Part shown: piece after piece, positions 28,235 through 37,592 of the stretch
Layout: the number at the start of each line of letters is the position of its first letter
Numbering within the stretch: the stretch's first letter is position 1
Source of the DNA: CAWDJT01 sp963828705
GTDB taxonomy: Bacteria > Desulfobacterota > Syntrophobacteria > Syntrophobacterales > Syntrophobacteraceae
NCBI GenBank assembly: GCA_963828705.1
Contig: CAWHGA010000023.1
Span: forward strand, 186,001 to 250,000
Reading direction: 5' to 3'
Length of the DNA: 64,000 nucleotides
Program-made: the position numbers and the translations under genes
Notes under the pieces: model-generated
The model's input: the letters and a program-made list of their open reading frames with translations, nothing else
What the model was told of the DNA's origin: nothing
Databases searched by the model: none

Positions 28235-29428
28235 CTACTGCGCTTGCTTGATCTCGGTGTCGCTCAGGTAACAGGCGGGATCGGGCGCCCACAGGTCGCC
28301 GGTGGCCGCTTCCGCACGGACGCGAAAGTTGCCGCCGCAGATTTCCAGCCAGCAGCAGCTGGCGCAGCGCCCCTGGACATAGGGCCGCTTGTCCTTCAGC
28401 CTCTGCATCAACGGGTCGGACAAGTCCGTCCAGATCTCACTGAAGGGGCGCTGACGGACATTGCCGAAGGAATGATGCCGCCAGAACTGATCGGCGTGTA
28501 CGGAACCGTCCCAACTGACGCAACCGATGCCACGCCCGGTGCTGTTGCCTTCGTTCATCTGGAGCAGCTCCAGGACCTCGGCAGCCCGCGGCGACCCCTC
28601 GCGGAGCAGGCGCAGATAGAGATAGGGTCCGTCGGCATGGTTGTCCACGGTGAGCACTTCTTTGGGTTTGCCGCGCTGGTGCAGGTCGGTGGTGCGGTCA
28701 ATGATAAGGTCTACCGCCGCTCGGGTCTCGTCGTGGGAGAGGTCTTCTGCCATGAGTTGACTACCGCGTCCGGCATAGACCAGGTGGTAGAAACAGACCC
28801 GGGGGATGTCGTGTTCTTCGAGCAGGTCAAAGATGGCCGGGATTTCCTGAACATTGCGGCGATTCATGGTGAAGCGCAAGCCCACCTTGATGCCGGCTTC
28901 CTGACAGGCATGAATCCCTTCCAGAGCCTTCTGAAAGGCGCCACGGACACCACGGAACCGGTCGTTGATTTCCTCGAGTCCATCCAGACTGATGCCAACA
29001 TAGGAAAGGCCGATCTTTTTGAGCTGCTGAGCCACGCCTGGCTTAATCAGAGTGCCGTTGGTGGAAATGACTGCTCGCATCCCTTTGGACACCGCGTAGT
29101 CGGCCAGTTCCGGGAGATCCGCCCGAACCAGCGGTTCACCCCCGGAAAAGAGTACCACCGGAGCTCCAAACTGAGCCAGATCATCCAGCAAGGCCTTGCC
29201 CTCGGTCGTGGTCAATTCGTTGGGGGAGGTTTCATCCTGATCCAGGGCCTGGGCATAGCAGTGGACACATTTTAGATTGCAGCGGCGAGTGATGTTCCAG
29301 ACCACCACCGGTTTTTTGTCGGCGGAAAACTGCAACAAATGGGATGGCAACCGGCCGCTGTGCCGGCCATAGCGCAGAGCATCCGATGGTTCCACGGTCC
29401 CGCAATAGAGCTTTGAAATTCCAATCAT
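28235..29428 (-). CDS. ahbC: 12,18-didecarboxysiroheme deacetylase, radical SAM (AhbC)
   Basis: Radical SAM enzyme that removes acetate side chains of didecarboxysiroheme to give Fe-coproporphyrin III, the step before AhbD. The 397-residue product has the typical N-terminus MIGISKLYCGTVEPSDALRY and the cluster motif CNLKCVHC near residue 52. LFSGGEPLVRADLPELADY follows, and a C-terminal cysteine cluster (CASCCWLEICGGNFRVRAEA) comes last. AAGGAAA lies about 8 nt upstream. It is first in the ahbC-hemB-ahbD set. ahbA/ahbB and siroheme genes are not in the window. Confidence 0.86.
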   Translation of the reverse strand: MIGISKLYCGTVEPSDALRYGRHSGRLPSHLLQFSADKKPVVVWNITRRCNLKCVHCYAQALDQDETSPNELTTTEGKALLDDLAQFGAPVVLFSGGEPLVRADLPELADYAVSKGMRAVISTNGTLIKPGVAQQLKKIGLSYVGISLDGLEEINDRFRGVRGAFQKALEGIHACQEAGIKVGLRFTMNRRNVQEIPAIFDLLEEHDIPRVCFYHLVYAGRGSQLMAEDLSHDETRAAVDLIIDRTTDLHQRGKPKEVLTVDNHADGPYLYLRLLREGSPRAAEVLELLQMNEGNSTGRGIGCVSWDGSVHADQFWRHHSFGNVRQRPFSEIWTDLSDPLMQRLKDKRPYVQGRCASCCWLEICGGNFRVRAEAATGDLWAPDPACYLSDTEIKQAQ

Positions 29429-29534
29429 ATCAGATTTCCTTGGCCTCCCAACAATCCCCGGTCATCCTTTTCCGTGGAATTCCCCTCAGTCAACCCGAAT
29501 CAATCACCGGGTAGCGGCCAGTCGAAGGAAAGGG

Positions 29535-31325
29535 TCATTCCCCTTTCTTCGCTTCCTCCTCTGCCGTGGGGTACTGGTGAAAGGTATCGCGGATAAGCTG
29601 ATTCAGATAGCGATCCGGATCCACAACGGCTTCCCGCGGCAGAATGAACTGGGTTTGGCCGCTGCGTTCGGCGATCAGCCGAAAACCATAGTCGTAATTA
29701 TTGGAGATTTTGCTGCAAATTGTTGAGGCCGTCATCTCTTGAAACAGCGCCTGTTCGACGATGGTGTTGATGGCCTCTTCGTTGAAGTGGATCTTGAACC
29801 CGAATCGCCCGTGGTAGCTGCCTTCGAACAGGGTGATCTGGTTGTAGAGCCCTAGTATTTCGTCGAAGATCCGTTCCACCGACAGACCGGTGCGCAGATG
29901 GTAATCGGCCACCAGAGCAATTCGCGGCGGGCTGAAGACAATGGGGTAGTCCACCAGGTAGCGCTGTTTCTTGGTGGCGATCAATTCCTGGACCTGTTTC
30001 CTTTCTTCATCCACAATCTTGCGATAGGATCGGGAGCGCTTGGGATCATGGGGCTGGGCCAGGATTTTCGCCAGCTCTCCTTCCGGGTCGTGGACCACTT
30101 CCTCAGTGACCACCAGGTATTTGATCTCCGTGCTCGGCAACTTCTTCTCGTAAGGCAGCAGGACTCGTTCAATGGCGCACACCAAGCCGCGTGCTCCGGT
30201 CTTCTCCAGGAAAGCGATCTCCGCCAGTATCCGCAAGGCTTCATCGGTAAACTTGATATCGACTCCGTAAGACCGAAAATCATCTTTCTTGCCGAGGATG
30301 ATGGGGTTGTTGGGGTTTCTGAGGATCTCGTAGAGGTCATCGATTTCCAGTCGCTCGAGTACGGCGATCACTGGCAGCCTGCCGATGAATTCACTTTCAA
30401 AACCGTAGGAGATCAGATCTTCGGCACGGGTGTGCTTGAGAAACTTGTAGTCGTCGTCCTTGCTTTGAACCGTTGCGCCGAACCCGATGCCCTGCTTCTG
30501 CCGCCGGTTCTTGACCAGACCCGCGAGGTCGTTGAAGGCACCACTCACGATGAACAGGATGTTGCGAGTATTGACCGTACGTTTCTCGCGTTTGCCGGTG
30601 CGCCGGTAATCTTCTACGGCTTGCATCTGGGACACCGGATCATGCGGTACGCGCAGGTCCACATCGGTTTCTTCCATGGGTTTGAGGAGCGTTCGCTGCA
30701 CGCCGGTGCGGGACACATCGATGCCGATGATGTTGTGCGCCGAAGCGATCTTGTCGATTTCATCCAGATAGATGATCCCGTGCTCAGCCAGTTCCAGGTC
30801 ATCACCCGCCTCGGTGAGCAGATCGCGCACCAGGTCTTCGACATCGCCACCCACGTAACCGGTTTCGCTGAACTTGGTGGCATCGCCCTTAACGAACGGT
30901 ACCCCGATCTTTTGGGCAATCAGCTTGATCAGGTAGGTCTTGCCAACACCGGTGGGACCGATAAGGATGATGTTGTTCTTAATGCGTCCCACGGTCTGGT
31001 TGGGCTTGCCGCGATCGACCCGTTTCTGAAACTTGATGCGGTTGTAGTGGGTGCAAATCTTGGTGGCCAGAATGGCCTTGGCATCATCCTGCTTGACCAC
31101 GTACTGATCCAGGTAGGCCAGGAGCTCTTCGGGCTTCATGTCGAATTTGATTTGATCGATTCCGCGTGGCCCGGCTTGCCCCTCTTCCTTGGCAGGTTCA
31201 TCCGGTTTGGGAACCATCATGGGAGAAAGGACCTTGATGCGGCAACCGTACTTCTTGGACAGGTAGTCGCTCAGCTCCTTCTCCAACTCATCCTGACTGG
31301 GAAATTTATCGATTCGATCCGCCAT
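29535..31325 (-). CDS. ClpX-like AAA+ ATPase without zinc finger, with C-terminal extension
   Basis: A 596-residue HSP100/ClpX-related unfoldase. It has Walker A GPTGVGKTYLIKL (about residue 122), pore loop ETGYVGGDVEDLV, Walker B GIIYLDEIDKIAS, and a sensor-2 region GARGLVCAIERVLLPYEKKL. The loop RQKQGIGFGATVQS contains the IGF tripeptide that ClpX uses to dock on ClpP, so partnership with ClpP is plausible. Unlike ClpX there is no N-terminal four-cysteine zinc domain. About 170 extra residues follow the AAA module, beginning near RYLVDYPIVFSPP. Substrate choice should therefore differ from ClpX. It sits upstream of the heme genes; a functional link is not evident. Confidence 0.8.
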   Translation of the reverse strand: MADRIDKFPSQDELEKELSDYLSKKYGCRIKVLSPMMVPKPDEPAKEEGQAGPRGIDQIKFDMKPEELLAYLDQYVVKQDDAKAILATKICTHYNRIKFQKRVDRGKPNQTVGRIKNNIILIGPTGVGKTYLIKLIAQKIGVPFVKGDATKFSETGYVGGDVEDLVRDLLTEAGDDLELAEHGIIYLDEIDKIASAHNIIGIDVSRTGVQRTLLKPMEETDVDLRVPHDPVSQMQAVEDYRRTGKREKRTVNTRNILFIVSGAFNDLAGLVKNRRQKQGIGFGATVQSKDDDYKFLKHTRAEDLISYGFESEFIGRLPVIAVLERLEIDDLYEILRNPNNPIILGKKDDFRSYGVDIKFTDEALRILAEIAFLEKTGARGLVCAIERVLLPYEKKLPSTEIKYLVVTEEVVHDPEGELAKILAQPHDPKRSRSYRKIVDEERKQVQELIATKKQRYLVDYPIVFSPPRIALVADYHLRTGLSVERIFDEILGLYNQITLFEGSYHGRFGFKIHFNEEAINTIVEQALFQEMTASTICSKISNNYDYGFRLIAERSGQTQFILPREAVVDPDRYLNQLIRDTFHQYPTAEEEAKKGE

Positions 31326-31449
31326 GGGATATCACTCCGCTAGTATTGACCATTGTCATTGCCTGATGTGACCGGCACTTCCACCGCCCCCTAACTATAA
31401 ACACTAGGCTGGGGCATTTCAACGCAACCGGATTCCCTGGCCGACGGCA

Positions 31450-32235
31450 TTAACCCTCCAGCGGCATCAGTTCCAGGTTTCCCCAGGCGCCCAGACGGTC
31501 ATCGAGCAGGATCAATACTCCCCGCAATTCGGGAATCTCGGGTGCCAACTGGAGCGCCTCGGCCATGGTTTCCGGGTTCTGCACCAGATTGCCCAAACGG
31601 GTGGCGGCGGCATCGGCCAGAGCTGCGCTGCCAGCCACCACAGTAACGGCATCGGCCCGGCCGAAGCTCAGCGAATGGCCAATGGTCCCTGACGACGTGC
31701 AAACCCCCAGCGGCAAATCCGTGGCACAAAACCGCAAGCCTAGCCGATTGGTAAAGGGAGACCGCGGCCCAGCATAGACCGCCATGGTGATGTCTTCGAT
31801 CACATCCAGGTAGCAATCACCACCGTTTTCGACGATGGTACCGCTGCCCTGCGCTCGCAAGCGCAGTCCCACCGCCTGAGCAATGGCCCCTGCCACCGCC
31901 GCCATGGGGCCCACGCCGGTAACTCGGGCCGCCCGGAGCATTTCTCGCACCACCGGCGGCGCATCATCGTCTTCGGGCAGCGGCTGCAAAGCATGAAGGA
32001 ATGCCGGGTGGCGGGCAATGTATTGGTCCAGGTGACGACGGCAGGTCAGCACAGCATCTTGAGCCACCTGTTGGAGGTCGCGTTCCGCCCGGATCCACAG
32101 GTCAGTTTCCTGATACTGCACGCGAAAGGTCACCCACCCGGCCCGGCGATGGTGCTCGCGATAGAAGCGTTCGCCAGTCCGGGCCAAGCCGTGGAAGAGA
32201 CCTCGTGGCTCGGCAGACTTGGGCATCATTCCCAT
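31450..32235 (-). CDS. UPF0280 family protein (ApbE-like fold)
   Basis: Member of UPF0280/COG2122, distantly related to the FAD-binding ApbE fold; function not established. The 261-residue product shows the family blocks GVGPMAAVAGAIAQAVG near residue 111, VENGGDCYLD, and GVCTSSGTIGHSLSFG. ADAVTVVAGSAALADAAAT follows with RLGNLVQNP. The ATG overlaps the guaA stop (ATGGGAATGA), so translation is probably coupled. Confidence 0.8.
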   Translation of the reverse strand: MGMMPKSAEPRGLFHGLARTGERFYREHHRRAGWVTFRVQYQETDLWIRAERDLQQVAQDAVLTCRRHLDQYIARHPAFLHALQPLPEDDDAPPVVREMLRAARVTGVGPMAAVAGAIAQAVGLRLRAQGSGTIVENGGDCYLDVIEDITMAVYAGPRSPFTNRLGLRFCATDLPLGVCTSSGTIGHSLSFGRADAVTVVAGSAALADAAATRLGNLVQNPETMAEALQLAPEIPELRGVLILLDDRLGAWGNLELMPLEG

Positions 32236-33782
32236 TCGATGGTGCTGGGTGGTTTCGAAGAAATGTCGTAGACCACCCGATTAACGCCTTTGACTTCGTT
32301 GATAATGCGGTTAGACATCACGGCCAGTAATTCGTACGGAACCCTTGCCCAGTCTGCGGTCATGGCGTCAACGCTTTCCACCATGCGGATGGCGATCACC
32401 TGATCGTAAGTGCGTTCATCGCCCATGACGCCCACCGAACGTACCGGCAGCAGCACCGCAAAGGCCTGCCAAACCTTGTCGTACCAACCCGAGCTTGCCA
32501 ATTCCTCGAGGATGACGGCGTCAGCTTCCCGCAGTATCCGCAGGTTTTCCCGGGTGATTTCACCGATGATGCGGATGGCCAGCCCCGGTCCGGGAAAGGG
32601 ATGGCGCATGATGATGTGTTCCGGCAGCCCCAGCTCGCGGCCCACCAGCCGCACTTCGTCCTTGAAGAGTTCCCGCAGCGGCTCGACAAGCTTGAGCTGC
32701 ATCCGTTCCGGAAGTCCGCCGACATTGTGATGGGTCTTGATGGTGGCGGAAGGCCCCTTGAACGACACGCTTTCGATGACATCCGGATAGAGGGTGCCTT
32801 GCGCCAGATACCGGGCATTGGCGAGCTTCGAAGCTTCCTTATCGAAAACCTCGATGAAGCTGTTGCCGATGATCTTGCGCTTCGATTCCGGGTCGGTCAC
32901 CCCGTGGAGACGGGTCAGGAACAGGTCGGAGGCATCCACATAGGTGAGGTTGATGGCGAAATGGTCGCGGAATACGCGCTGCACATCTTCCGCCTCCCCC
33001 TTGCGGAGCAGCCCGTTGTTGACGAAAATGCAATGCAGCCTCGAACCAATGGCCTTGTGCAATAGTACGGCCACCACCGAGGAGTCCACCCCGCCGCTCA
33101 GGGCGCAAATGACCTGGTCTTCGCCGATGGTCTGGCGGGAGTTCTGGATGACCGATTCGACGAAGGATTTCATGGTCCAGGTGGGCTTGCAGCGGCAGAT
33201 GCCGAACAGGAAGTTGTCCAGGATGGCGCGTCCGCAGGGGGTGTGCGCCACTTCCGGGTGAAACTGCACCCCGTAGCATTGGCGTTCGGAATTGCCCATG
33301 GCGGCTACCGGCGAATTGTCACTGTGAGCCAGTTGCACAAAACCGGGAGGCATCTGCAGCAGGCGGTCGCCATGGCTCATCCAGACGCGCACATCGGCGG
33401 TTTCGATATCGCGGAAGAGTTCGCTGGGTTGGTCGATATCGATCTGGGCCGGTCCGTATTCACGCTGCGTCGCGCCTTCCACCTGACCGCCCAGTTGGTA
33501 GGCCATGAGCTGCAGTCCGTAACAAATCCCCAGCACCGGCACGCCCAGCGAAAAGATCCCCGGATCGGACAGCGGCGCACTCGGATCGTAGACACTGGAG
33601 GGCCCGCCCGACAGGATGATCCCCTTGGGCCGGAATTGCCGGATGGCATCCAGGGTTTTGTTGAAGGGATGAATTTCGCAGTAGACGTGGCTTTCTCGCA
33701 CTCGCCGGGCGATAAGCTGGGTGTACTGCGACCCGAAATCCAGGATCAGGATACGTTCTTCGTGGAGCTGATCGGCTTCCAT
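32226..33782 (-). CDS. guaA: GMP synthase, glutamine-hydrolysing
   Basis: Converts XMP to GMP. The glutaminase domain has ILDFGSQYTQLIARRVRE at the N-terminus, the nucleophile cysteine in GVPVLGICYGLQLMAYQLGG and the partner His-Glu in GVQFHPEV. The ATP pyrophosphatase domain has the loop ALSGGVDSSVVAVLLHKA. The C-terminal dimerisation domain ends in the usual PPSTIEWE. The start at 33782 (MEADQLHEERILIL) has GAGG 8 nt upstream; the frame extends 15 codons further. guaB is upstream on the same strand, so the two steps from IMP are encoded together. Confidence 0.95.
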   Translation of the reverse strand: MEADQLHEERILILDFGSQYTQLIARRVRESHVYCEIHPFNKTLDAIRQFRPKGIILSGGPSSVYDPSAPLSDPGIFSLGVPVLGICYGLQLMAYQLGGQVEGATQREYGPAQIDIDQPSELFRDIETADVRVWMSHGDRLLQMPPGFVQLAHSDNSPVAAMGNSERQCYGVQFHPEVAHTPCGRAILDNFLFGICRCKPTWTMKSFVESVIQNSRQTIGEDQVICALSGGVDSSVVAVLLHKAIGSRLHCIFVNNGLLRKGEAEDVQRVFRDHFAINLTYVDASDLFLTRLHGVTDPESKRKIIGNSFIEVFDKEASKLANARYLAQGTLYPDVIESVSFKGPSATIKTHHNVGGLPERMQLKLVEPLRELFKDEVRLVGRELGLPEHIIMRHPFPGPGLAIRIIGEITRENLRILREADAVILEELASSGWYDKVWQAFAVLLPVRSVGVMGDERTYDQVIAIRMVESVDAMTADWARVPYELLAVMSNRIINEVKGVNRVVYDISSKPPSTIEWE

Positions 33783-33867
33783 GTGACTTGCCTCATCAAA
33801 TGATGCTTCGGAAGTGTCCAAAAACAACAGTGCCAGTGTCGCTGTCGTCAGGATTGGTTCTGTGGCC

Positions 33868-35346
33868 TTACTTCAGATCCACCTGGTAGTTGGGGGCTTC
33901 CTTGGTGATGATCACGTCGTGAACATGGCTTTCCTTAAGCCCGGCGCTGGTGATGCGCACCATACTGGGCCTGGTTCGAAGTTCTTCCAGGTCGGCACAT
34001 CCGACATAACCCATGCCGGCGCGCAACCCCCCGATCAGCTGATATACACTTGCTGCCAGCGGCCCCTTGTAGGGCACCATGCCTTCAATGCCTTCCGGGA
34101 CGAGTTTGCTGGTTTCCACGACTTCTTCCTGGAAATAGCGGTCGCGGCTGCCTTCTTTCATGGCCCCCAACGATCCCATGCCGCGGTAGGTCTTGTAACT
34201 CCGGCCCTGGTACAGGATGGTTTCACCCGGACTTTCCTCGGTGCCGGCAAAGAGGCTACCGATCATGACGCTGTGAGCACCGGCCGCCAGGGCCTTGACC
34301 AGATCGCCACTGTATTTGATGCCGCCGTCGGCGATGATGGGGGTGCCGGTCTCCCGGCCGACGCGGGCGCACTCGATGATGGCGGTAATTTGTGGTACGC
34401 CGACCCCGGCCACAATACGTGTGGTGCAGATGGAACCAGGTCCCACTCCCACCTTGATGGCGTCGGCTCCGGCATCGATGAGGCTGCGAGCGCCTTCAGC
34501 AGTGCCGACATTGCCGGCGATCACCTGCAGGTTTGGGTATCCCTGCTTGATCTGGTGCACCATTTCGCGCACATTGAGCGAATGGCCGTGGGCGCTATCC
34601 ACTGCAATGATATCCGCACCGGCGTTTTTCAAGGCCGCCACCCGTTCCAGCACGTCTTTCCCGACGCCTACCGCGGCTCCGACACGCAGCCGGCCCAGAT
34701 GGTCTTTGCAGGAATTGGGATATTTCTTGATTTTGAGGATGTCCTTGATGGTGATCAACCCCTTGAGGCGCCCCATATCGTCCACTACCAGCAATTTTTC
34801 GATGCGGTTCTTGTGCAGTAGCCTTTTGGATTCTTCCAGGGAAATGCCCACGGGGGCCGTCACCAATCGGTCCTTGGTCATGACCTCCGAGACCTTCAGA
34901 TCCATGTTGGTTTCGAACCTCAGGTCACGATTGGTGATGATTCCCACCAGGATGCCGTCTTTGACCACGGGAAGACCGGAGATCCGGTATTTGGCAGCCA
35001 ATTCCAGCACGTCGGAGATCCGGTGGTCCGGCTCAACCGTCACCGGATCGACAATCATGCCGCTTTCCGATTTCTTGACCTTGTCCACTTCCTGGGCCTG
35101 GCGTTCAATGCTCATGTTTCGATGGATAATGCCGACACCGCCTTCGCGGGCGATGCTGATGGCAGTATCGGCTTCGGTCACGGTATCCATGGCCGCCGTT
35201 ACCAGGGGAATGTTCATCGGGATGTCGCGAGTCAACCAGGTGTCCACCTTGGTTTCGTGGGGAAGCACGGTGGAATCGGCGGGCACCAGCAAAACATCAT
35301 CGAAGGTCAAGGCTACGGGAATCGAGTTGGGGTCCATGGTGTTCAT
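33868..35346 (-). CDS. guaB: IMP dehydrogenase
   Basis: NAD-dependent oxidation of IMP to XMP, the committed step of guanine nucleotide synthesis. The 492-residue product has the barrel start ALTFDDVLLVPADS, two CBS domains (about residues 95-215: VTVEPDHRISDVLELAAKY and APVGISLEESKRLLH), the catalytic loop GVGPGSICTTRIVAGVGVPQ with the active cysteine, and the flap region RGMGSLGAM. GGAGA sits 7 nt before the ATG. guaA starts 85 nt downstream. Confidence 0.96.
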   Translation of the reverse strand: MNTMDPNSIPVALTFDDVLLVPADSTVLPHETKVDTWLTRDIPMNIPLVTAAMDTVTEADTAISIAREGGVGIIHRNMSIERQAQEVDKVKKSESGMIVDPVTVEPDHRISDVLELAAKYRISGLPVVKDGILVGIITNRDLRFETNMDLKVSEVMTKDRLVTAPVGISLEESKRLLHKNRIEKLLVVDDMGRLKGLITIKDILKIKKYPNSCKDHLGRLRVGAAVGVGKDVLERVAALKNAGADIIAVDSAHGHSLNVREMVHQIKQGYPNLQVIAGNVGTAEGARSLIDAGADAIKVGVGPGSICTTRIVAGVGVPQITAIIECARVGRETGTPIIADGGIKYSGDLVKALAAGAHSVMIGSLFAGTEESPGETILYQGRSYKTYRGMGSLGAMKEGSRDRYFQEEVVETSKLVPEGIEGMVPYKGPLAASVYQLIGGLRAGMGYVGCADLEELRTRPSMVRITSAGLKESHVHDVIITKEAPNYQVDLK

Positions 35347-35399
35347 TCACGGTTCTCCATATGAATGGTTGTTCATCGAAACTACTAAGGAGTCAATGC

Positions 35400-36455
35400 T
35401 TACGCCGCCATCGGCCAGTCCCAGGTGAACGGCGATATCATTCTGCGCGGCCAACCTTGGCCGGTTTCCAGACTATCCAGGAGTAGGCCTTCCAACAGGC
35501 CAGCATCGGTCACCACCAGGTCGGTCCGATTGAGCCGGGCCAGGATCTCGGAAACGATGAGTGTGCCTCCCAGGATAATGTCTTCACGGTCCTTTTCCAG
35601 CCCCACCCACTGACGTCGTTCCTTCAGTGTTTGACCGGCCAGTTGTCGAAGCGTATCGCCAATCCAGCGAGCCGGCAAGACCAGACCGTTGACTCGATAG
35701 GGTTGGTATGCTTCCATCCGCAGGTACATGGCGGCCAGGGTGGTGACCGTGCCCGCGGTGCCGACCACCATCAGGTCTGCGGGTTTCGGTGGCAAACTGT
35801 CGAGCAGCTCGATCAAGGCTGTCCAGGTTGGCGCCAGGTCCTGCCCGACCCGTTGAGTGGCCGCTTCCAAGTCCGTCAGCGCTGGTGGATCAGCCTGAAG
35901 GTACGCCTCGGTCACGGTGGCGGCGCCGACAAACACGCTGGTAGCCCACAAAGGGGTGGGCTGCAAGGGGTCCACCAGAGTGAATTCAGTGCTGCTGCCG
36001 CCCAGATCAAAAGCGAGCACCGTGGTGTTCTTCCGAGCCAGACCGCTCAACACGCCCTTTGCTGACAAGGTGGCTTCCGTCTCCTCGCTAAGGATTGCCC
36101 CGTGGATGCCGGTTTGCTCTTCGATGGTTTGCAGGAACTCCAGTCCATTGGGAGCCCTGCGGATCACCCCGGTGGCCCCGCAGACCACCGAATCCGCCCC
36201 GAGCCCGCTAATCAAATCGGCATATTCCTGAATCACGGCGATGCTTTTCTGCATCCCCTCGCGAGTCAGGCCGATACCGACATCAAAGCCTTGAGCCAGC
36301 CGTGTCACCCGGCGTTCCAGGCAGAGGGGCCGAAGGAGCTGTTCATCGCGCAAGGCAGCGACCAGCAGTCGGATTGTGTGTGAGCCAAGATCAATTGCGG
36401 CAATAACGGCGTTTTCTGCCAATCCGGTTCCCCAGGGAGAGTAAGACTTATTCAA
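35400..36455 (-). CDS. Exopolyphosphatase / pppGpp phosphohydrolase family protein
   Basis: Member of the Ppx/GppA branch of the ASKHA superfamily, which cleaves polyphosphate or pppGpp. The 351-residue product has the phosphate-1 motif AIDLGSHTIRLLVAAL near residue 19, the catalytic-glutamate region EETEATLSAKGVLSG, and phosphate-2 motif AFDLGGSSTEF. The adenosine-like motif VVGTAGTVTTLAAMYL is also present. Only the core domains are present, without the long C-terminal HD-type part of E. coli Ppx. guaB follows 53 nt downstream. Substrate preference cannot be read from sequence. Confidence 0.85.
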   Translation of the reverse strand: MNKSYSPWGTGLAENAVIAAIDLGSHTIRLLVAALRDEQLLRPLCLERRVTRLAQGFDVGIGLTREGMQKSIAVIQEYADLISGLGADSVVCGATGVIRRAPNGLEFLQTIEEQTGIHGAILSEETEATLSAKGVLSGLARKNTTVLAFDLGGSSTEFTLVDPLQPTPLWATSVFVGAATVTEAYLQADPPALTDLEAATQRVGQDLAPTWTALIELLDSLPPKPADLMVVGTAGTVTTLAAMYLRMEAYQPYRVNGLVLPARWIGDTLRQLAGQTLKERRQWVGLEKDREDIILGGTLIVSEILARLNRTDLVVTDAGLLEGLLLDSLETGQGWPRRMISPFTWDWPMAA

Positions 36456-36778
36456 CCCGAGCGGTCGGTTTGCAGCATTCGCCGAGCTATCGATTGGAGC
36501 ACCCGGGTGACCACAGCCAACCGATGTCGTTCCACTTTGAGAACTGCAAGTGGTTTTCTTCGCTTGACAAATCCTGACAGCTCATTAGAAGCTTAACGGG
36601 TTATCGTTTATGAGTGAACACATGCATCCCCCGTTATGCCACGACTCGGTATACGGTGCCGGTTAAGCTCCAATCCCCCGTTCACGCTGCCATTCCTGCA
36701 ACAATGGGTTTGTCGGGTAGAAAGCCGCGAGGTTCCATGTCGAATCTTCACAAGACCTACAAACGAAGGGGGGCGGCC
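36456..36778. other. Divergent intergenic region
   Basis: 323 bases between the Ppx/GppA gene (-) and the YciO/Sua5 gene (+). The open frame runs in from 36614 but lacks family sequence before 36779. A promoter-like pair is listed separately. Confidence 0.4.
36564..36591 (+). promoter_or_regulatory. Candidate sigma-70 promoter
   Basis: A perfect TTGACA at 36564-36569 is followed after 16 nt by TAGAAG (36586-36591), a 4/6 match to the -10 box. It would serve the gene at 36779. Confidence 0.35.
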
Positions 36779-37390
36779 ATGATTCTGGAAATTGATCCAA
36801 GACACCCCGAACCCAGAAAAATCAAGCAGGTTGTGGACGTCCTCGGTAATGGCGGAATCATCACCTATCCTACCGACACCTATTATGGCATCGGATGTGA
36901 TCTCTTCAACAAAGAATCCATCGAGAAGATCTATCTGCTGAAGCGGCGCCCCAAACAGAAACCTTTTAGTTTCATCTGTTGCGATCTTAGGGACATCAGC
37001 GAATACGCCCAGGTCACCAACTATGCCTACAAGACCATGAAGCGGCTGTTGCCTGGACCGTACACCTTCATCCTGGAGGGTTCGCGGCTGGTCCCCCGAA
37101 TCATGCTGACCAAACGCCACACCGTCGGTATCCGTGTCCCGGACCACGCCATCTGTCTGGCCATCGTACGTGAACTGGGCCATCCGATCATCAGTACCAG
37201 TGCGACTGATCCGGACGGAAACATTCTCCAGAGCCCTCAGGAGATCAAAGAAAAACTGGGCCACGCCGTCGATGTGATTGTCGATGGCGGTCCCATTCAA
37301 GGCCTTCCTTCCAGCATCATCTCACTTATCGATGATACCCCGGAGATCCTGCGCGAAGGCAGCGGCGACATCAGCCTGTTTCGTTCTTAG
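36779..37390 (+). CDS. Sua5/YciO/YrdC family protein
   Basis: Member of the L-threonylcarbamoyladenylate synthase fold; Sua5/TsaC members make the precursor of t6A in tRNA, while the role of YciO-type members is less certain. The 203-residue product has IITYPTDTYYGIGCDLFN near residue 29, IYLLKRRPKQKPFSFICC, GPYTFILEGSR and TVGIRVPDHAICLAIV, and HPIISTSATDPDG. The length and LKRRPKQKPFS block resemble YciO. AAGGGGGG lies 5 nt before the ATG. It converges with sppA. Confidence 0.82.
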   Translation: MILEIDPRHPEPRKIKQVVDVLGNGGIITYPTDTYYGIGCDLFNKESIEKIYLLKRRPKQKPFSFICCDLRDISEYAQVTNYAYKTMKRLLPGPYTFILEGSRLVPRIMLTKRHTVGIRVPDHAICLAIVRELGHPIISTSATDPDGNILQSPQEIKEKLGHAVDVIVDGGPIQGLPSSIISLIDDTPEILREGSGDISLFRS

Positions 37391-37592
37391 CGGCCGTCCA
37401 TCAATGAGTGTCTCGATTTGTGCCGATCAGTGGGCGGGGATAAGGCCCGCCCGCAACAGTTCTTTATTCATGAACAGGCCCTGAAGGGATTACGGGACAC
37501 AAGATTCAGGGCTGAAGGAACAAGTCCGAAACAAGGCACTTTAGATGCGGTGCGTGGTCTTGGGCATTCCCAGGAGTCGCCACCGCGTCACT

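Noticed and set aside
29898..31343. 481-codon plus-strand frame over the ClpX-like gene
   Set aside because: Antisense shadow of a gene with clear AAA+ motifs.
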